Positions 19,662 to 29,634 of a DNA stretch of 64,000 bases are shown here, in pieces. Source of the stretch: Bradyrhizobium sp. ISRA430. Lineage in GTDB: Bacteria; Pseudomonadota; Alphaproteobacteria; Rhizobiales; Xanthobacteraceae. The number at the start of each line of letters is the position of its first letter. The first letter of the stretch is position 1. The translations under genes were made by a program, and so were the position numbers. The DNA lies in contig NZ_CP094516.1 of assembly GCF_029909975.1 (NCBI RefSeq), positions 4,278,001 to 4,342,000 on the forward strand. The letters run 5' to 3'. A model generated the notes under the pieces. The model worked only from the letters and a program-made list of their open reading frames with translations. It was not told where the DNA came from and did not search any database.

Positions 19662-22649
19662 TCAATTCGCGGCGCTCGCCGCGCCGACCGCATTGGCCAA
19701 TAGCTCTGCGATGTGCTTAGTCTTGCGGCCAGTGCCCTGCTCGATCTGCTCCCGACAACTGAACCCGTTCGCCAGGATGACCGTATCGGAGGCCGCGTTT
19801 CTGATCAGCGGCATCATGGCGCGTTCAGCCGCCGTGATGGACAGGTCATATTTTTCCCGCTCAAATCCGAACGCTCCGGCCATTCCGCAGCAGCCTGACT
19901 TCATGATCTGGTAGTCGAGCCCCAATTGGTCGAGAACGCGCTGCTCGGCTTGCGACTCCAGCACCGCATGGTGGTGGCAATGAAGCTGCACCAATGCCGC
20001 GCCTGAAGTCCGGCCGAGCTCCTCATGCGGAACGTGCCGATCGAGAAACTCCGTGAAGAACAGGGTCTGTTGCGAGAGGCGTTCGGCGTGCTCGCGCCCG
20101 GGAAAGAGACCTGGCAGCTCGTCACGGAACGCGCTGACACAAGCCGGCTCAAGGCCGACAATCGGCATACCCGCCCTCAAGGCCGGCGCGAGCGCAGCGA
20201 ACGTGCGTTCCCAAAGCTTCTTGGCGCGATCCAGCATACCCCAGTCGTACAACGGCCGCCCGCAGCATAGAATGCGGTCGGGAATCGTCACGGTGTAACC
20301 AAGTGCCTCGAGAACCTCGGTGGCTGCAATTGCCGTTTGAGGCCTGAGATAGTTGTTGAATGTATCCGGCCACAACATAACGGTCTCGCCGCCTCTGCGC
20401 GTGCCCCGCTCCCGGAACCACTGCACGAACGACTGGCCTGCATACCTTGGTATCCTACGCTGCGGCGCAATCCCGCCAGCCCATTTCGCCGCCGCAGAAA
20501 GGCCCGGCCATTGGAAGACGGCATTGGCCAACCAGGGGGCGGAACTTGCCAGGCGCGACCATTCGTGGATCAGACCCATGGTGTAGGCTGCCCGCGGGCG
20601 CAATCGTCCCTTGTAATGATGCGCACGAAATTCGGCCTTGTAGGTCGCCATGTCCACCTGCACGGGGCAGTCGCTCTTGCAGCCTTTGCAGCCGAGGCAA
20701 AGATCGAGTGCGTCCTCCACCTCCGCGCTGCGCCATAGATCGTCGATCGGCCCGCCATGCAGCATCTCGAAAAGGAGGCGCGCGCGCCCGCGCGTCGAAT
20801 GTTTCTCCTCGTTGGTCGCCATGTAGCTCGGGCACATGACGCCCTTCTCGCTGTCGCGACGACGGCAGGCGCCGACGCCCACGCAGCGGCGTGTCGCCTT
20901 CGCGAAACTATTGGAGTCCTCCCCGTAGGAAAAATACGTTGGCAGATCAGGCGGCTGATAGTTGGGTCCGATCCGCAAGTTCGATGTTGGCGGAAATGGA
21001 TCGATCACCTTTCCCGGATTCATCTTTCCATTCGGATCCCAAATCGCCTTGAACTCGCGGAAGGCCTGCATAAGCTCGGGCCCGTACATTCTTTCCAAAA
21101 GGCTCGCGCGAGCCTGGCCGTCGCCGTGCTCGCCGGACAGTGTGCCGCCATAGCGCACGACGAGATCTGCGGCCTCATCGAGGAAACGCTGCCAGTTAGC
21201 TAGGCCGGCCTCCGTGCGCAGATCGAACGGCACGCGGCAATGCACAAGCCCATCGCCAAAGTGACCATAAACGGATGCGTCATAACCATGATTGCGATAG
21301 AGCGCCTTGAGCTCACGCAGATAGTGGCCGAGATTTTCCCTAGGGACCGCGCTGTCCTCCCATCCGGGATGGGTTTCTGGAAAGCCTGGCACGTGGGCGG
21401 TCGCCGCGAGCGCGGCTTCGCGAACTTCCCAGATCTTGGCCTGCTGCTTGGAATCAGCGACCAGCTTCGCTTCGTGACCGCGTCGGCTGAATTCCTCGGC
21501 CAACGGATTGGCTTTCGCTATTGCGTCATCGCTCGTCTCGGCGCCGAATTCCGCGATCAGCCATCCGCCTCCCGCTGGCAGCACCTTTACGTTTTCGGGA
21601 TGAAGGTGCTTTCGCTTGACGAATTCGACAAGCAGCCGGTCAAAGCCTTCAAGTCCGATTGGCCCGTAGGGTAGCACGTCGGGCACCGCATCGGCTGCGC
21701 GGTAAACATCGTCAAACCCGATGATAACGAGCACGCGATGCCTTGGACTTGGCACCAGATTGAGCCTGGCACGCAGAACGATTGCGCATGTACCTTCGGT
21801 TCCAACGAGCGCTCGCGCGACGTTGAACCCGTGCTCCGGCATCAGCTCATCCAGATTCTCGTAGCCGGATACACGGCGCGGAATCTTCGGATATTTCGCC
21901 AGGATGAGATCGCGATAGCGCCAGCGAAATTCGTCCAACTGGCGGAAGATTTGCGCCCGTCGTCCACCCGAAGCCAGATGCTGCCGGAATTCCTCCTCTC
22001 CGGTCCGACCGACCTCAAGGCGAATGCCGTCATAGGTGAGAATGTCCATCGAGTCGATGTTATCTGAGGTACGGCCCGCCATCACCGAGTGGACGCCGCA
22101 TGAATTGTTGCCGATCATGCCGCCAAGGGTGTTGTGGTCATGCGTCGCAGGATCCGGCCCGAAGGTGAGGTGATTGCGTTCGGCAGTTGCGCGCAGATTG
22201 TCCAGGATGCAGCCGGGCTCGACTTCCGCGATCCGCGAAACGGTATCGACGGCGATGACGCGATTGAGATATTTCGAGCAATCGATCAATACGGCGAAGT
22301 TGCAGCCTTGACCCGAGAGACTCGTCCCGCCGCCACGCATGACGATGGGAACATCGAACTTGCGACAGAGTTCGACAGTTCTGACGATGGCTGCGGCCGA
22401 ACGCGGGATCACAACGCCGATTGGCACCTGCCGATAGTTCGACGCGTCGGTGGCGTACAGGGCCCGGTCGCCCGGGTCGAACCGCACTTCGCCATCCACG
22501 ACGCTGGCAAGTTCACGCGCGAGCTGCTCATACTGTTCTGGAGGCGGACCGGTAGTTTGCTCGCCGATGATCCGGCCGTCCGGCGCCCGCTCGATACGGC
22601 GTTGTGAAGCGCGCGCCTTGCTATGGTCGACTTCAAGAATGTGGCTCAT
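19662..22649 (-). CDS. FAD-linked D-lactate dehydrogenase fused to an Fe-S heterodisulfide-type domain
   Basis: 995 residues. N-terminal PCMH-type FAD domain (about 40-215; PIVMRGGGTSLSGQGCN, GGMIGNNSCG), FAD-linked oxidase C-terminal domain (about 250-560; SGEHGDGQAR), then Fe-S sites (CVGVGACRRRDSEKGVMCPS and CLGCKGCKSDCPV), and two CCG motifs (CCGRP, CCGMAGAFGFE). It combines the jobs of GlcD and GlcF, or of Dld plus LldF, in one chain, and would pass electrons from a D-2-hydroxyacid to quinone at the inner membrane. ATG 22649 has GGAG upstream. Same strand as and 176 bp downstream of poxB. Confidence 0.9.
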   Translation of the reverse strand: MSHILEVDHSKARASQRRIERAPDGRIIGEQTTGPPPEQYEQLARELASVVDGEVRFDPGDRALYATDASNYRQVPIGVVIPRSAAAIVRTVELCRKFDVPIVMRGGGTSLSGQGCNFAVLIDCSKYLNRVIAVDTVSRIAEVEPGCILDNLRATAERNHLTFGPDPATHDHNTLGGMIGNNSCGVHSVMAGRTSDNIDSMDILTYDGIRLEVGRTGEEEFRQHLASGGRRAQIFRQLDEFRWRYRDLILAKYPKIPRRVSGYENLDELMPEHGFNVARALVGTEGTCAIVLRARLNLVPSPRHRVLVIIGFDDVYRAADAVPDVLPYGPIGLEGFDRLLVEFVKRKHLHPENVKVLPAGGGWLIAEFGAETSDDAIAKANPLAEEFSRRGHEAKLVADSKQQAKIWEVREAALAATAHVPGFPETHPGWEDSAVPRENLGHYLRELKALYRNHGYDASVYGHFGDGLVHCRVPFDLRTEAGLANWQRFLDEAADLVVRYGGTLSGEHGDGQARASLLERMYGPELMQAFREFKAIWDPNGKMNPGKVIDPFPPTSNLRIGPNYQPPDLPTYFSYGEDSNSFAKATRRCVGVGACRRRDSEKGVMCPSYMATNEEKHSTRGRARLLFEMLHGGPIDDLWRSAEVEDALDLCLGCKGCKSDCPVQVDMATYKAEFRAHHYKGRLRPRAAYTMGLIHEWSRLASSAPWLANAVFQWPGLSAAAKWAGGIAPQRRIPRYAGQSFVQWFRERGTRRGGETVMLWPDTFNNYLRPQTAIAATEVLEALGYTVTIPDRILCCGRPLYDWGMLDRAKKLWERTFAALAPALRAGMPIVGLEPACVSAFRDELPGLFPGREHAERLSQQTLFFTEFLDRHVPHEELGRTSGAALVQLHCHHHAVLESQAEQRVLDQLGLDYQIMKSGCCGMAGAFGFEREKYDLSITAAERAMMPLIRNAASDTVILANGFSCREQIEQGTGRKTKHIAELLANAVGAASAAN

Positions 22650-22824
22650 CAAGTCTCCTCTGCCGCATGAACGCGCGGTTAAATCGCGGGCAAGTGGAGC
22701 TCTCGACCGCGAATGCGGCGCGAGAGCCGGTGCGCCTCGGCGCCACGGCGGCCTTTCACCTTTCCACGCGCCTCGCTCGCTTCGACGTTTTTACCGAAGC
22801 ACCGCGAAGCGCTGTTCGGGCTAC

Positions 22825-24582
22825 TCAGGTGATTTCACGGACAACGTCCGAGGCCACCGTCAGTGCGATTTTCCCACCCGCCGGCGTACCGCGCGCGAGC
22901 GACTCGGCAAAGTTCTTGATCTGCTTCAATGTCGCCTTCGGTGGCATTGGTGGCTCGTGCGGATCGACGACCGCCTCGACCAGGACTGGGCCACGCGTGT
23001 TCAGCGCCTGGCGCAGAACCTCGCGGCAGCGCTTCGGATCATCGACACTGAAGGCATTGACGCCAAAGCCGCGCGCCACGGCGACAAAGTCGATTGGCTG
23101 GAGCTCGCAAACGTATTCGGGATTGCCCAGAAATACCATCTGCTCCCATTTTATCTGACCAAGCGCGTTGTTCTTGATCACCACGATCTTCACGTCGAGG
23201 CCATACTTTGCGCAGGTCGCAAGTTCACCCATCAGCATGGTGAGGCCGCCGTCACCTACAAATGCAACGACCTGCCTACCCGGATAGGCAACCGCTGCGG
23301 CAATCGCGTATGGCAAGCCACAGGCCATGGTCGCAAGATTGCCCGAGCAGGAGAACATCATGTTTCCGCGCATCACGAGATGACGCGCGATCCAGGTCGT
23401 AATCGTTCCGGAGTCGGTTGACACGATTGCGTCGTCGGCAAGGAGCTTGTCGAGTTCGTATGCGACGACTTCCGGCTTCATCGGCTTGTCGTCACGTGTG
23501 CCCCGTTCGGTCATCAGCTCGCTCCATTCCTTCATGCCGACTTGGGCCGTTTCCAGGAAGGACCGATCGTCCCGGTAGTCCAGCCGGGGCAGAAGCGCCT
23601 GAAGCGCCTTGCCGGTGTCGCCGACCAGGCCTGCCGCAACTGGATAGCGCAGGCCTATCCGCATCGGATCGAGTTCGATTTGCACCGCCTGCGCCTGTCC
23701 CGGCTTGGGATAAAACTCGATGTACGGAAACGCGCTGCCAGCGATCAGCAGCGTGTCGCAGCCCTCCAGCGCCTCCTGCGCAGGCTTGGTGCCAAGCAGG
23801 CCAATGCCGCCCGCCGAGAACGGACTGTCGTCGGGAATCACCCCCTTGCCCAGCAATGGCTTGATGACAGGCGCCGCGAGACGCTCAGCCACAACCAAGA
23901 CCTGGTCACGCGCCTCAAGCGCGCCGCGTCCAGCGAGAATGGCCGTTTTCTTGCCGGCATTGAGGATCGCAGCAGCACGGCCGAGCTGTTCGTCGCTCGG
24001 AGCCTGTGCAGAGCGGGCCATCAGGTCCGAAACGTGATGGGCGACGTTACGCTCCGACTTCTTGTCGGCGCTCACTGGTTGAGCCTGCATATCGACTGGC
24101 ACTGTGACGTGCGAAACGCCGCGATAGGCGAGCGCGGAACGACAGGCCAGCTCCATGACATTCTCAACATGCTGAGGTCCCATGATGCGGCTGTTATAGA
24201 CGCAGACATCCATGAAGAGCTTGTCCAGTTCCACATCCTGCTGGGTGAAGGTGTGAAGCAGGTCATGAAACTGGAGCCCCGTGATGGCGAGGACCGGCTG
24301 CCCATCGAGTTTGGCGTCATAGAGACCATTGAGAAGATGAATGCCGCCGGGGCCGGAGGTTGCAATGCATACGCCAAGCCGGCCGGTCCACTTTGCGTAG
24401 GCGCAGGCGTTGAACGCCGCAGCCTCTTCGTGACGTACCTGAATGAATTTGATCCGGTCCTGGCGTGTGCGCAGCGCTTCGATGATTCCGTTGATCCCAT
24501 CACCGGGAAGGCCAAAAACAGTGTCCACGCCCCAGTCGAGCAGCTTCTCGACCAGGACGTCTGATGCAGTAGGAGATGCCAT
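22825..24582 (-). CDS. poxB: Pyruvate oxidase (quinone-dependent), PoxB-type ThDP enzyme
   Basis: 585 residues. Converts pyruvate to acetate and CO2 and sends electrons to quinone. ThDP-binding glutamate in QVRHEEAAAFNACAYAK, central domain with GVIPDDSPFSAGGIGLLG, and ThDP/Mg motif GDGGLTMLMGELATCAKYG followed by NNALG. The C-terminal extension after the last domain fits the lipid-binding tail of PoxB, though it is not clearly amphipathic by eye. Could also act on other 2-oxoacids. Stress-type promoter 42 bp upstream; in E. coli poxB is likewise a stationary-phase gene. Confidence 0.88.
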   Translation of the reverse strand: MASPTASDVLVEKLLDWGVDTVFGLPGDGINGIIEALRTRQDRIKFIQVRHEEAAAFNACAYAKWTGRLGVCIATSGPGGIHLLNGLYDAKLDGQPVLAITGLQFHDLLHTFTQQDVELDKLFMDVCVYNSRIMGPQHVENVMELACRSALAYRGVSHVTVPVDMQAQPVSADKKSERNVAHHVSDLMARSAQAPSDEQLGRAAAILNAGKKTAILAGRGALEARDQVLVVAERLAAPVIKPLLGKGVIPDDSPFSAGGIGLLGTKPAQEALEGCDTLLIAGSAFPYIEFYPKPGQAQAVQIELDPMRIGLRYPVAAGLVGDTGKALQALLPRLDYRDDRSFLETAQVGMKEWSELMTERGTRDDKPMKPEVVAYELDKLLADDAIVSTDSGTITTWIARHLVMRGNMMFSCSGNLATMACGLPYAIAAAVAYPGRQVVAFVGDGGLTMLMGELATCAKYGLDVKIVVIKNNALGQIKWEQMVFLGNPEYVCELQPIDFVAVARGFGVNAFSVDDPKRCREVLRQALNTRGPVLVEAVVDPHEPPMPPKATLKQIKNFAESLARGTPAGGKIALTVASDVVREIT

Positions 24583-24623
24583 GGGACCTTATCCGCAATT
24601 TCAACGTCGCCCGTCGATGGAAG

Positions 24624-24648
24624 AACGGATCGTAGCCGAGAGCGTTCC
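24624..24648 (-). promoter_or_regulatory. EcfG-type stress promoter of poxB
   Basis: Minus strand GGAAC (24648-24644), 16 bp, CGTT (24627-24624): full consensus, 42 bp before the start codon at 24582. Confidence 0.72.
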
Positions 24649-24768
24649 TACCAACCTTCGACGGGGACGCCGATGTCTTTGATTCCATGGAACTCCCCGA
24701 TGCCCCGCGCGGTTTGCTCGGCAGTGGCCTGATCGCCCCGCCGTCGCTTTACAAGCCAGCCAGGGAGG

Positions 24769-25809
24769 ATGACGAGCCGGATGCCAGGTGAATTTCGAAA
24801 CCGCACGGTTGTGATTACGGGGGCATCCGCCGGCGTGGGACGGGCCGCCGTTCATCGGTTTGCGCGAGCAGGCGCAAGGATCGGACTGATCGCCCGTGAC
24901 GAGGCTGCCCTGACCGACGTGAAAGACGAGATCGAAAGGCTTGGTGGAAGTGGCTTTGTGGCGCCGGCGGACGTTGCGGATGCGGACCAGGTTTTTGCCG
25001 CGGCGGATGCCATTGCCCGGCAACTCGGACCGATCGACATCTGGATCAATGATGCGATGGTTACCGTCTTCTCGCCGGTCTGGGATCTGACGCCGGAAGA
25101 ATTCCGTCGCGTCACCGATGTCACTTACCTTGGCGTTGTCCACGGCACGATGGCCGCGCTCCGCCACATGCGTCCGCGCAATCGCGGCTCAATCATTCAG
25201 GTCGGCTCGGCCCTGGCGTTTCGCGGCATCCCATTGCAGGCCGCCTATTGCGGCGCAAAGCACGCCATCCGCGGGTTCACGAATTCCCTTCGCACCGAAC
25301 TCATCCATGCGCGCTCCCGCATCAGAATCACGATCGTGGAACTGCCGGCCGTCAATACACCGCAGTTCGATTGGGCACGCACCCATATGAAGCATCAACC
25401 CCGTCCGGTACCGCCGGTCGTTCAGCCGGAAGTGATCGCAGACGCGCTCTACCGAGCAGCCCTGCGCCCCGCGCGGGAATATTGGGTCGGCTCGAGCACG
25501 CTGGCCGTCGTCCTTGGAAACATGCTGGCTCCCGGTTTGTTCGATCGCTACGTCGCGGGAACGACCGTCAGCGGACAGCAGACCAGGAAGCCCGTCGCGC
25601 CTTATCGCAAGGACAATCTTTTGGAGCCAATCCGCGAACTGCATCGCACCCGTGGGAGCTTTGGAGACGAATCCCGAAGTAACGCGATTGTGGCTCGCGG
25701 CACTGTCGCCCGCATAGCACCGGTCGTTGCATGCGGGGCTGCCCTCCTGACGCTTGGCCTGCTGATCCGGTCTCATTCGCGCGGAACGTTGCGCACACGG
25801 TACAACTAG
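24769..25809 (+). CDS. SDR family oxidoreductase with C-terminal membrane anchor
   Basis: 346 residues. Short-chain dehydrogenase core: VVITGASAGVGRA near the start, NDAMV (in place of NNAG/NNAA), catalytic YCGAKHA, and PAVNTPQF. The last 70 residues add a basic linker and a transmembrane segment (IAPVVACGAALLTLGLLI), suggesting an inner-membrane-tethered enzyme. Substrate unknown. ATG 24769 lies almost on the GGGAGG; ATG 24781 (MPGEFRN) may be the real start. Divergent from poxB. Confidence 0.86.
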   Translation: MTSRMPGEFRNRTVVITGASAGVGRAAVHRFARAGARIGLIARDEAALTDVKDEIERLGGSGFVAPADVADADQVFAAADAIARQLGPIDIWINDAMVTVFSPVWDLTPEEFRRVTDVTYLGVVHGTMAALRHMRPRNRGSIIQVGSALAFRGIPLQAAYCGAKHAIRGFTNSLRTELIHARSRIRITIVELPAVNTPQFDWARTHMKHQPRPVPPVVQPEVIADALYRAALRPAREYWVGSSTLAVVLGNMLAPGLFDRYVAGTTVSGQQTRKPVAPYRKDNLLEPIRELHRTRGSFGDESRSNAIVARGTVARIAPVVACGAALLTLGLLIRSHSRGTLRTRYN

Positions 25810-25817
25810 AGGCTCCG

Positions 25818-26324
25818 TCACGAACTCGCCCAGTGTGTGATCTGGGTGAAACCGCCAAGCGTCGCGCCATATACGACCTGGGCGATCAAGGTGCTCAAGG
25901 GTGTATGGTAGCCGTAGTTCATTGCGAGGAAACCAGGCGGCTCGAGCTGCCGGATCGAGCTCGCGGAATGGTATTCCGACGCCATCCGAGGATGCACGAA
26001 CGGCAACAGAGGCAGCGCGCACGTCAGGAGAAACACGCCGTGCACAAAACCGGCGAGCGCTCCGAACCACCAAGTGTAAATCCGAACACTCGAAAACAGC
26101 AGGAAATAGATGAATGCAAACAGCCATCCGCCGATCACATAAACGGTGAACCCGGCGATCACTGCACGTCCACGCTGCCCCGTAAAAAAAGTACCGATCA
26201 GCAATGGCAGGCTCAGTCGCGAAAATCCGAGACCGCGGCTGGCCTCCAGAATAGACGTCATCACCAGGGTCGCGATCAGCGCCCATAGAGGCAAATACAA
26301 GGAAGATCCGTTCAGCGCGCTCAC
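25818..26324 (-). CDS. Integral membrane protein of unknown family
   Basis: 168 residues with four hydrophobic segments (LWALIATLVMTSILEA; VIAGFTVYVIGGWLFAFIYFLLF; WWFGALAGFVHGVFLLTCALPLLPF; LIAQVVYGATLGG). A loop with HPRMASEYHSASS precedes the last one. Start ATG 26324 overlaps the GH15 stop by 4 bp, so it is the last gene of the L-lactate dehydrogenase / GH15 operon. Function not recognised. Confidence 0.78.
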   Translation of the reverse strand: MSALNGSSLYLPLWALIATLVMTSILEASRGLGFSRLSLPLLIGTFFTGQRGRAVIAGFTVYVIGGWLFAFIYFLLFSSVRIYTWWFGALAGFVHGVFLLTCALPLLPFVHPRMASEYHSASSIRQLEPPGFLAMNYGYHTPLSTLIAQVVYGATLGGFTQITHWASS

Positions 26325-28228
26325 TGGCCGGCTCTCCGACGGGCCCGCTCGATTGCCAGTGCGGAATAGATCAGCCCGACATGGGTGAAGGCTTGAGGAT
26401 AGTTGCCCAGCGCTCTTCCGGAACGAGGTTCTATCTCTTCACCAAACAGGCCGACGTCATTTGCAAATCCGCACAGACGATCGAAGCGTTGCACCGCTTC
26501 CTGAACAAAATCGCGCTCCGCCAGGTGAACGACCGCAAAGAAACTGACGATCCCGAAGGCGCCTTCCCTGCTGCTGAGACCATCATATCCCGGGCGATAT
26601 CTATAGAGCAGGCCGTCGCAACCGAGTTCCTTCTCAAGCAGGTTGTAGGTTGAGACCATTCGCGAGTCTGATGCACGCGTGTAGCCGAAGCAAATGAGCA
26701 ATAGCATCGCCGCATCGATCTCCGCTCCACCGAGCTCTGCTGTGTAACTGTTGAGCTCTGTGCTAAACCCTCGCGCTTCGATACATTCGGCGATTTCCGC
26801 ACGCGTCCGGCGAAACCGGTTTTCGCGAGATCCAATATCGATCGCTCCCCGGTCGTGCAGGGACATCAGCCTGTCTAACGCCACCCAACACATGGCTTTT
26901 GAGAATGTATATGGGCGACGTGATCCCGGGATCTCCCACATGCCGTTATCCGGCTCTCGCCACCGCTTGCAGATCACGTCGCCGAAGCCGACGAGCATTC
27001 GCGCCTCCAATGGGCTCAGTTCACTGCCCGAGGCAGCAAAGATATGCGCGGCGGCGATCACCTGACCGTGTACATCAAGCTGAAGCTGCGTGATCGCGTC
27101 ATTTCCGACGCGAACCGGGGCGGTGTTCAGATAGCCGGCGAGCCAATCAACGGTCCATTCTCGCAAATTTGAGCGTCCGTAGACGTCATAGAGGCTGTTC
27201 AGATTTGGTCGCGTCAGGCGCGTGGCGTGCAGCAACCAGCCCAGATATGCCGACGCCTCCTCATGAAAGCCCAAATCGACCAGCGAGCTCATGGTCAGTC
27301 CCGCGTCTCGAAGCCAGCAGTATCGATAATCCCAATTGCGCTCGCCACCGATCGCCTCCGGAACGGATGTGGTGGGTGCTGCGATAATCGCGCCGGAAAG
27401 GCAGAACGTCATCAGCTTGAGCATGATGGCACTTCTCAGCACAGCATCTCGCTCACGCCCCTGGAAATTGCAGGCCCTGCTCCAGTCGCGCCACCACGCG
27501 ATCGTGTCATCGCAGCGAGCGTCGGCGTCAGGGCCGACCGGGGCGATTGTACCGACGTCGCGCTCGACATAAGAAATGCTGAAATACTGGCGCTCGCCCA
27601 CTGTCGTGCGGAACGCTGCCTTCAGCATTGCTCCATCATAGAGCAGATCGACGTTGCTGTTGAGGAGGAGCAGCTCATCCGCGCATCCGCAGCGCCACAC
27701 GGCGTCGGTCAGCTTACGGATCGGAGGTCGCGCGCGCCCATAGTGCGGTCGCGGCGCGAACTCGATGTCTAGGTCGACAGAGCCTGCGACGCCCTCAACA
27801 ATGCGCAGAATCTCACGCATGGGTGAAAGGGACCCTACGCTGTCCGAGATCGGACAGAGGTCGATCAGCCGCACAATGCCGCTGTCCGTTGCAAACGTCG
27901 TTTCGAGCACGGCTGTCGCGTGCACATAGTGGCGTTCGACAACAAATGATGAATGTGGCTTGATGGAGAAGTGACCGGCGGCCGGGTCAAGCAGGCGGGC
28001 AAATGCACTCGGGCTGGAGAAGTTCGGCAAGCACAACCAATCGAGCGACCCCTCCCGCGAGATCAGGGCGGCCGTTCTGCAATCGCCAATAATGGCGTAG
28101 TCCTTGATTTCCGGTTGATGGATTTCTCCAGCACGTGACGTCTGCCGGTTCAATGTCGATCTCCGGCGCTTGATGTCGTTTGGACCAAGGCCTTGTGGTT
28201 CTGGCTCGGTTGCGCCAGGACGCCACAT
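26321..28228 (-). CDS. Glycoside hydrolase family 15 protein (glucoamylase/trehalase-like)
   Basis: Roughly 610-635 residues. An N-terminal beta domain (DYAIIGDCRTAALISREGSLDWLCLP) is followed by the alpha/alpha barrel carrying GGERNWDYRYCWLRDAG and, near the end, FGEEIEPRSGRALGNYPQAFTH. These are standard GH15 motifs; bacterial members act on trehalose or alpha-glucans. Starts possible: ATG 28228 (weak ribosome site) or TTG 28153, which has GGAG seven bases upstream and begins STL-like just before the domain. Trehalose turnover would fit the stress theme, but the substrate is not shown by the sequence. Confidence 0.87.
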   Translation of the reverse strand: MWRPGATEPEPQGLGPNDIKRRRSTLNRQTSRAGEIHQPEIKDYAIIGDCRTAALISREGSLDWLCLPNFSSPSAFARLLDPAAGHFSIKPHSSFVVERHYVHATAVLETTFATDSGIVRLIDLCPISDSVGSLSPMREILRIVEGVAGSVDLDIEFAPRPHYGRARPPIRKLTDAVWRCGCADELLLLNSNVDLLYDGAMLKAAFRTTVGERQYFSISYVERDVGTIAPVGPDADARCDDTIAWWRDWSRACNFQGRERDAVLRSAIMLKLMTFCLSGAIIAAPTTSVPEAIGGERNWDYRYCWLRDAGLTMSSLVDLGFHEEASAYLGWLLHATRLTRPNLNSLYDVYGRSNLREWTVDWLAGYLNTAPVRVGNDAITQLQLDVHGQVIAAAHIFAASGSELSPLEARMLVGFGDVICKRWREPDNGMWEIPGSRRPYTFSKAMCWVALDRLMSLHDRGAIDIGSRENRFRRTRAEIAECIEARGFSTELNSYTAELGGAEIDAAMLLLICFGYTRASDSRMVSTYNLLEKELGCDGLLYRYRPGYDGLSSREGAFGIVSFFAVVHLAERDFVQEAVQRFDRLCGFANDVGLFGEEIEPRSGRALGNYPQAFTHVGLIYSALAIERARRRAGQ

Positions 28229-28254
28229 GATCCGTAAAAATTGACGCCGCCGAG

Positions 28255-29634
28255 CTACTTTGGTTCCCGACGTACGAGGCCCATGTGCGCGAGAAGATGC
28301 GGGCCAAGCTCGTCCACCCGGCTCACACCCAGCAGGCCCATCGCATCCAATGCCTCGATCTTGAGGATTTCGAGAGCGCGGACGGCACCTGCAGCCCCGG
28401 CAGCGCAAAGGCCGTACAGAGGTGCTCGCCCCACCCAAACCGCGTCGGTGCCCAGCGCGCAAGCCTTGAGCATATCGGTCCCTCGCCGGATGCCGCCTGA
28501 CATATAAAGAGCCATCTTTTGGTCGACGATATCCCGCGCCACCGGCAGGAGATCGAGCGGCGAAATCGTCCAGTCCAGTTGGCGACCGCCATGGCTGCTC
28601 AGCACAACTCCATCCACGCCGCTGTCGAGCGCGCGGCGCACATCATCGGGACAGAGAATGCCCTTCAGGATGAAAGGCTTCTTCCAGCGCTCGCGTATTT
28701 TTGCGACCGTGTCCCAACCGAGCGAGGTCGGTTGATGCATCCGGATCCAGCTTGAGGCAGCGAAGAAGCTGCGCTGATCCCTGGGCACGAACTCGATGAT
28801 GTTGGCAAAGTTCGGCAGCCCGTGCGACAGCGGATTTTCGGCAAACCAGAGCGGATGCGTGAGGCTTTCGAGGGCTGCCGACGCCGAAAGCCGCTTCTTC
28901 CCGATCTGATTGCGGCGCTGCCACTCGCGGTCACCGAATATCTGGGCGTTAGTCGTCAACACAAGAGCTTCGCACCCGACGCGTTCGGCACGGCGGAGGA
29001 GTTCCTGCCATATCTCATCGCCGCCGAAGACATAGAGCTGCCACCAGTGGCGTACGCCAGGTGCGGCGCGGGCCACCTGCTCCATCGTGTCGTTCGACAT
29101 CGTGCTTTGGACAAATGGAACGTTCGCACGCAGCGCGGCCTGGGCCAGCGCGCTATCACCATGAGTGCGGAGGATGCCGTTGAGGCCAGTGGGTGAAACC
29201 ACCAGCGGCATGGCGGCAGAGCGGCCAAGAATACCGGTCGCGAGCGTGCGACGAGAGACGTCGACCAGCGTCCTGGGCATGAAGCGCCAATCGGCAAAGG
29301 CATGCCGCTCACCAAACATCGCGGCCTCATCTTCTGCGCCGCCTTCGAGATATTCGAGTGCAAAGCGCGGTAGCCGCTTGTGGCTCATCGCGCGCAGATC
29401 GGAGATGGCAATCGCTCGCTGTGGGTTGAAGCCGGTGTAGTACCGCCGCGAGGGTGTATCATTGAGTTGCGCCAATTGCGTATGGCGATTTGGCTCGTGC
29501 CCGATCGGATCCCCCCGGCGCGCCAACGCGACGCCGGCAACGGCACCCGCGAAGCCTGCAAGAGCACACGCCAACAGGCGAGCGAGGTCATGATCCATGA
29601 TGCGGTGGGGAACAAACCTGTCCAAAGCCTGCAT
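28255..29634 (-). CDS. FMN-dependent alpha-hydroxy acid dehydrogenase (L-lactate dehydrogenase-like)
   Basis: About 459 residues. One N-terminal hydrophobic anchor (LLACALAGFAGAVAGVALA) is followed by an FMN TIM barrel: SPTGLNG, QLYV, KGILCPDDVRRALDSGVDGV, catalytic-type SSHGGRQLDW, and SGGIRRGTDMLKACALGTDAVWVGR. Oxidises L-2-hydroxyacids and reduces quinone or cytochrome. The usual SNHGGRQ reads SSHGGRQ. ATG 29634 has GAGG seven bases upstream; the frame is open to 29751. First gene of the operon with GH15 and the membrane protein, 26 bp apart. Confidence 0.9.
   Translation of the reverse strand: MQALDRFVPHRIMDHDLARLLACALAGFAGAVAGVALARRGDPIGHEPNRHTQLAQLNDTPSRRYYTGFNPQRAIAISDLRAMSHKRLPRFALEYLEGGAEDEAAMFGERHAFADWRFMPRTLVDVSRRTLATGILGRSAAMPLVVSPTGLNGILRTHGDSALAQAALRANVPFVQSTMSNDTMEQVARAAPGVRHWWQLYVFGGDEIWQELLRRAERVGCEALVLTTNAQIFGDREWQRRNQIGKKRLSASAALESLTHPLWFAENPLSHGLPNFANIIEFVPRDQRSFFAASSWIRMHQPTSLGWDTVAKIRERWKKPFILKGILCPDDVRRALDSGVDGVVLSSHGGRQLDWTISPLDLLPVARDIVDQKMALYMSGGIRRGTDMLKACALGTDAVWVGRAPLYGLCAAGAAGAVRALEILKIEALDAMGLLGVSRVDELGPHLLAHMGLVRREPK

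Noticed and set aside
23542..24564. A 340-codon plus-strand frame inside poxB
   Set aside because: Antisense shadow; poxB carries all ThDP motifs.
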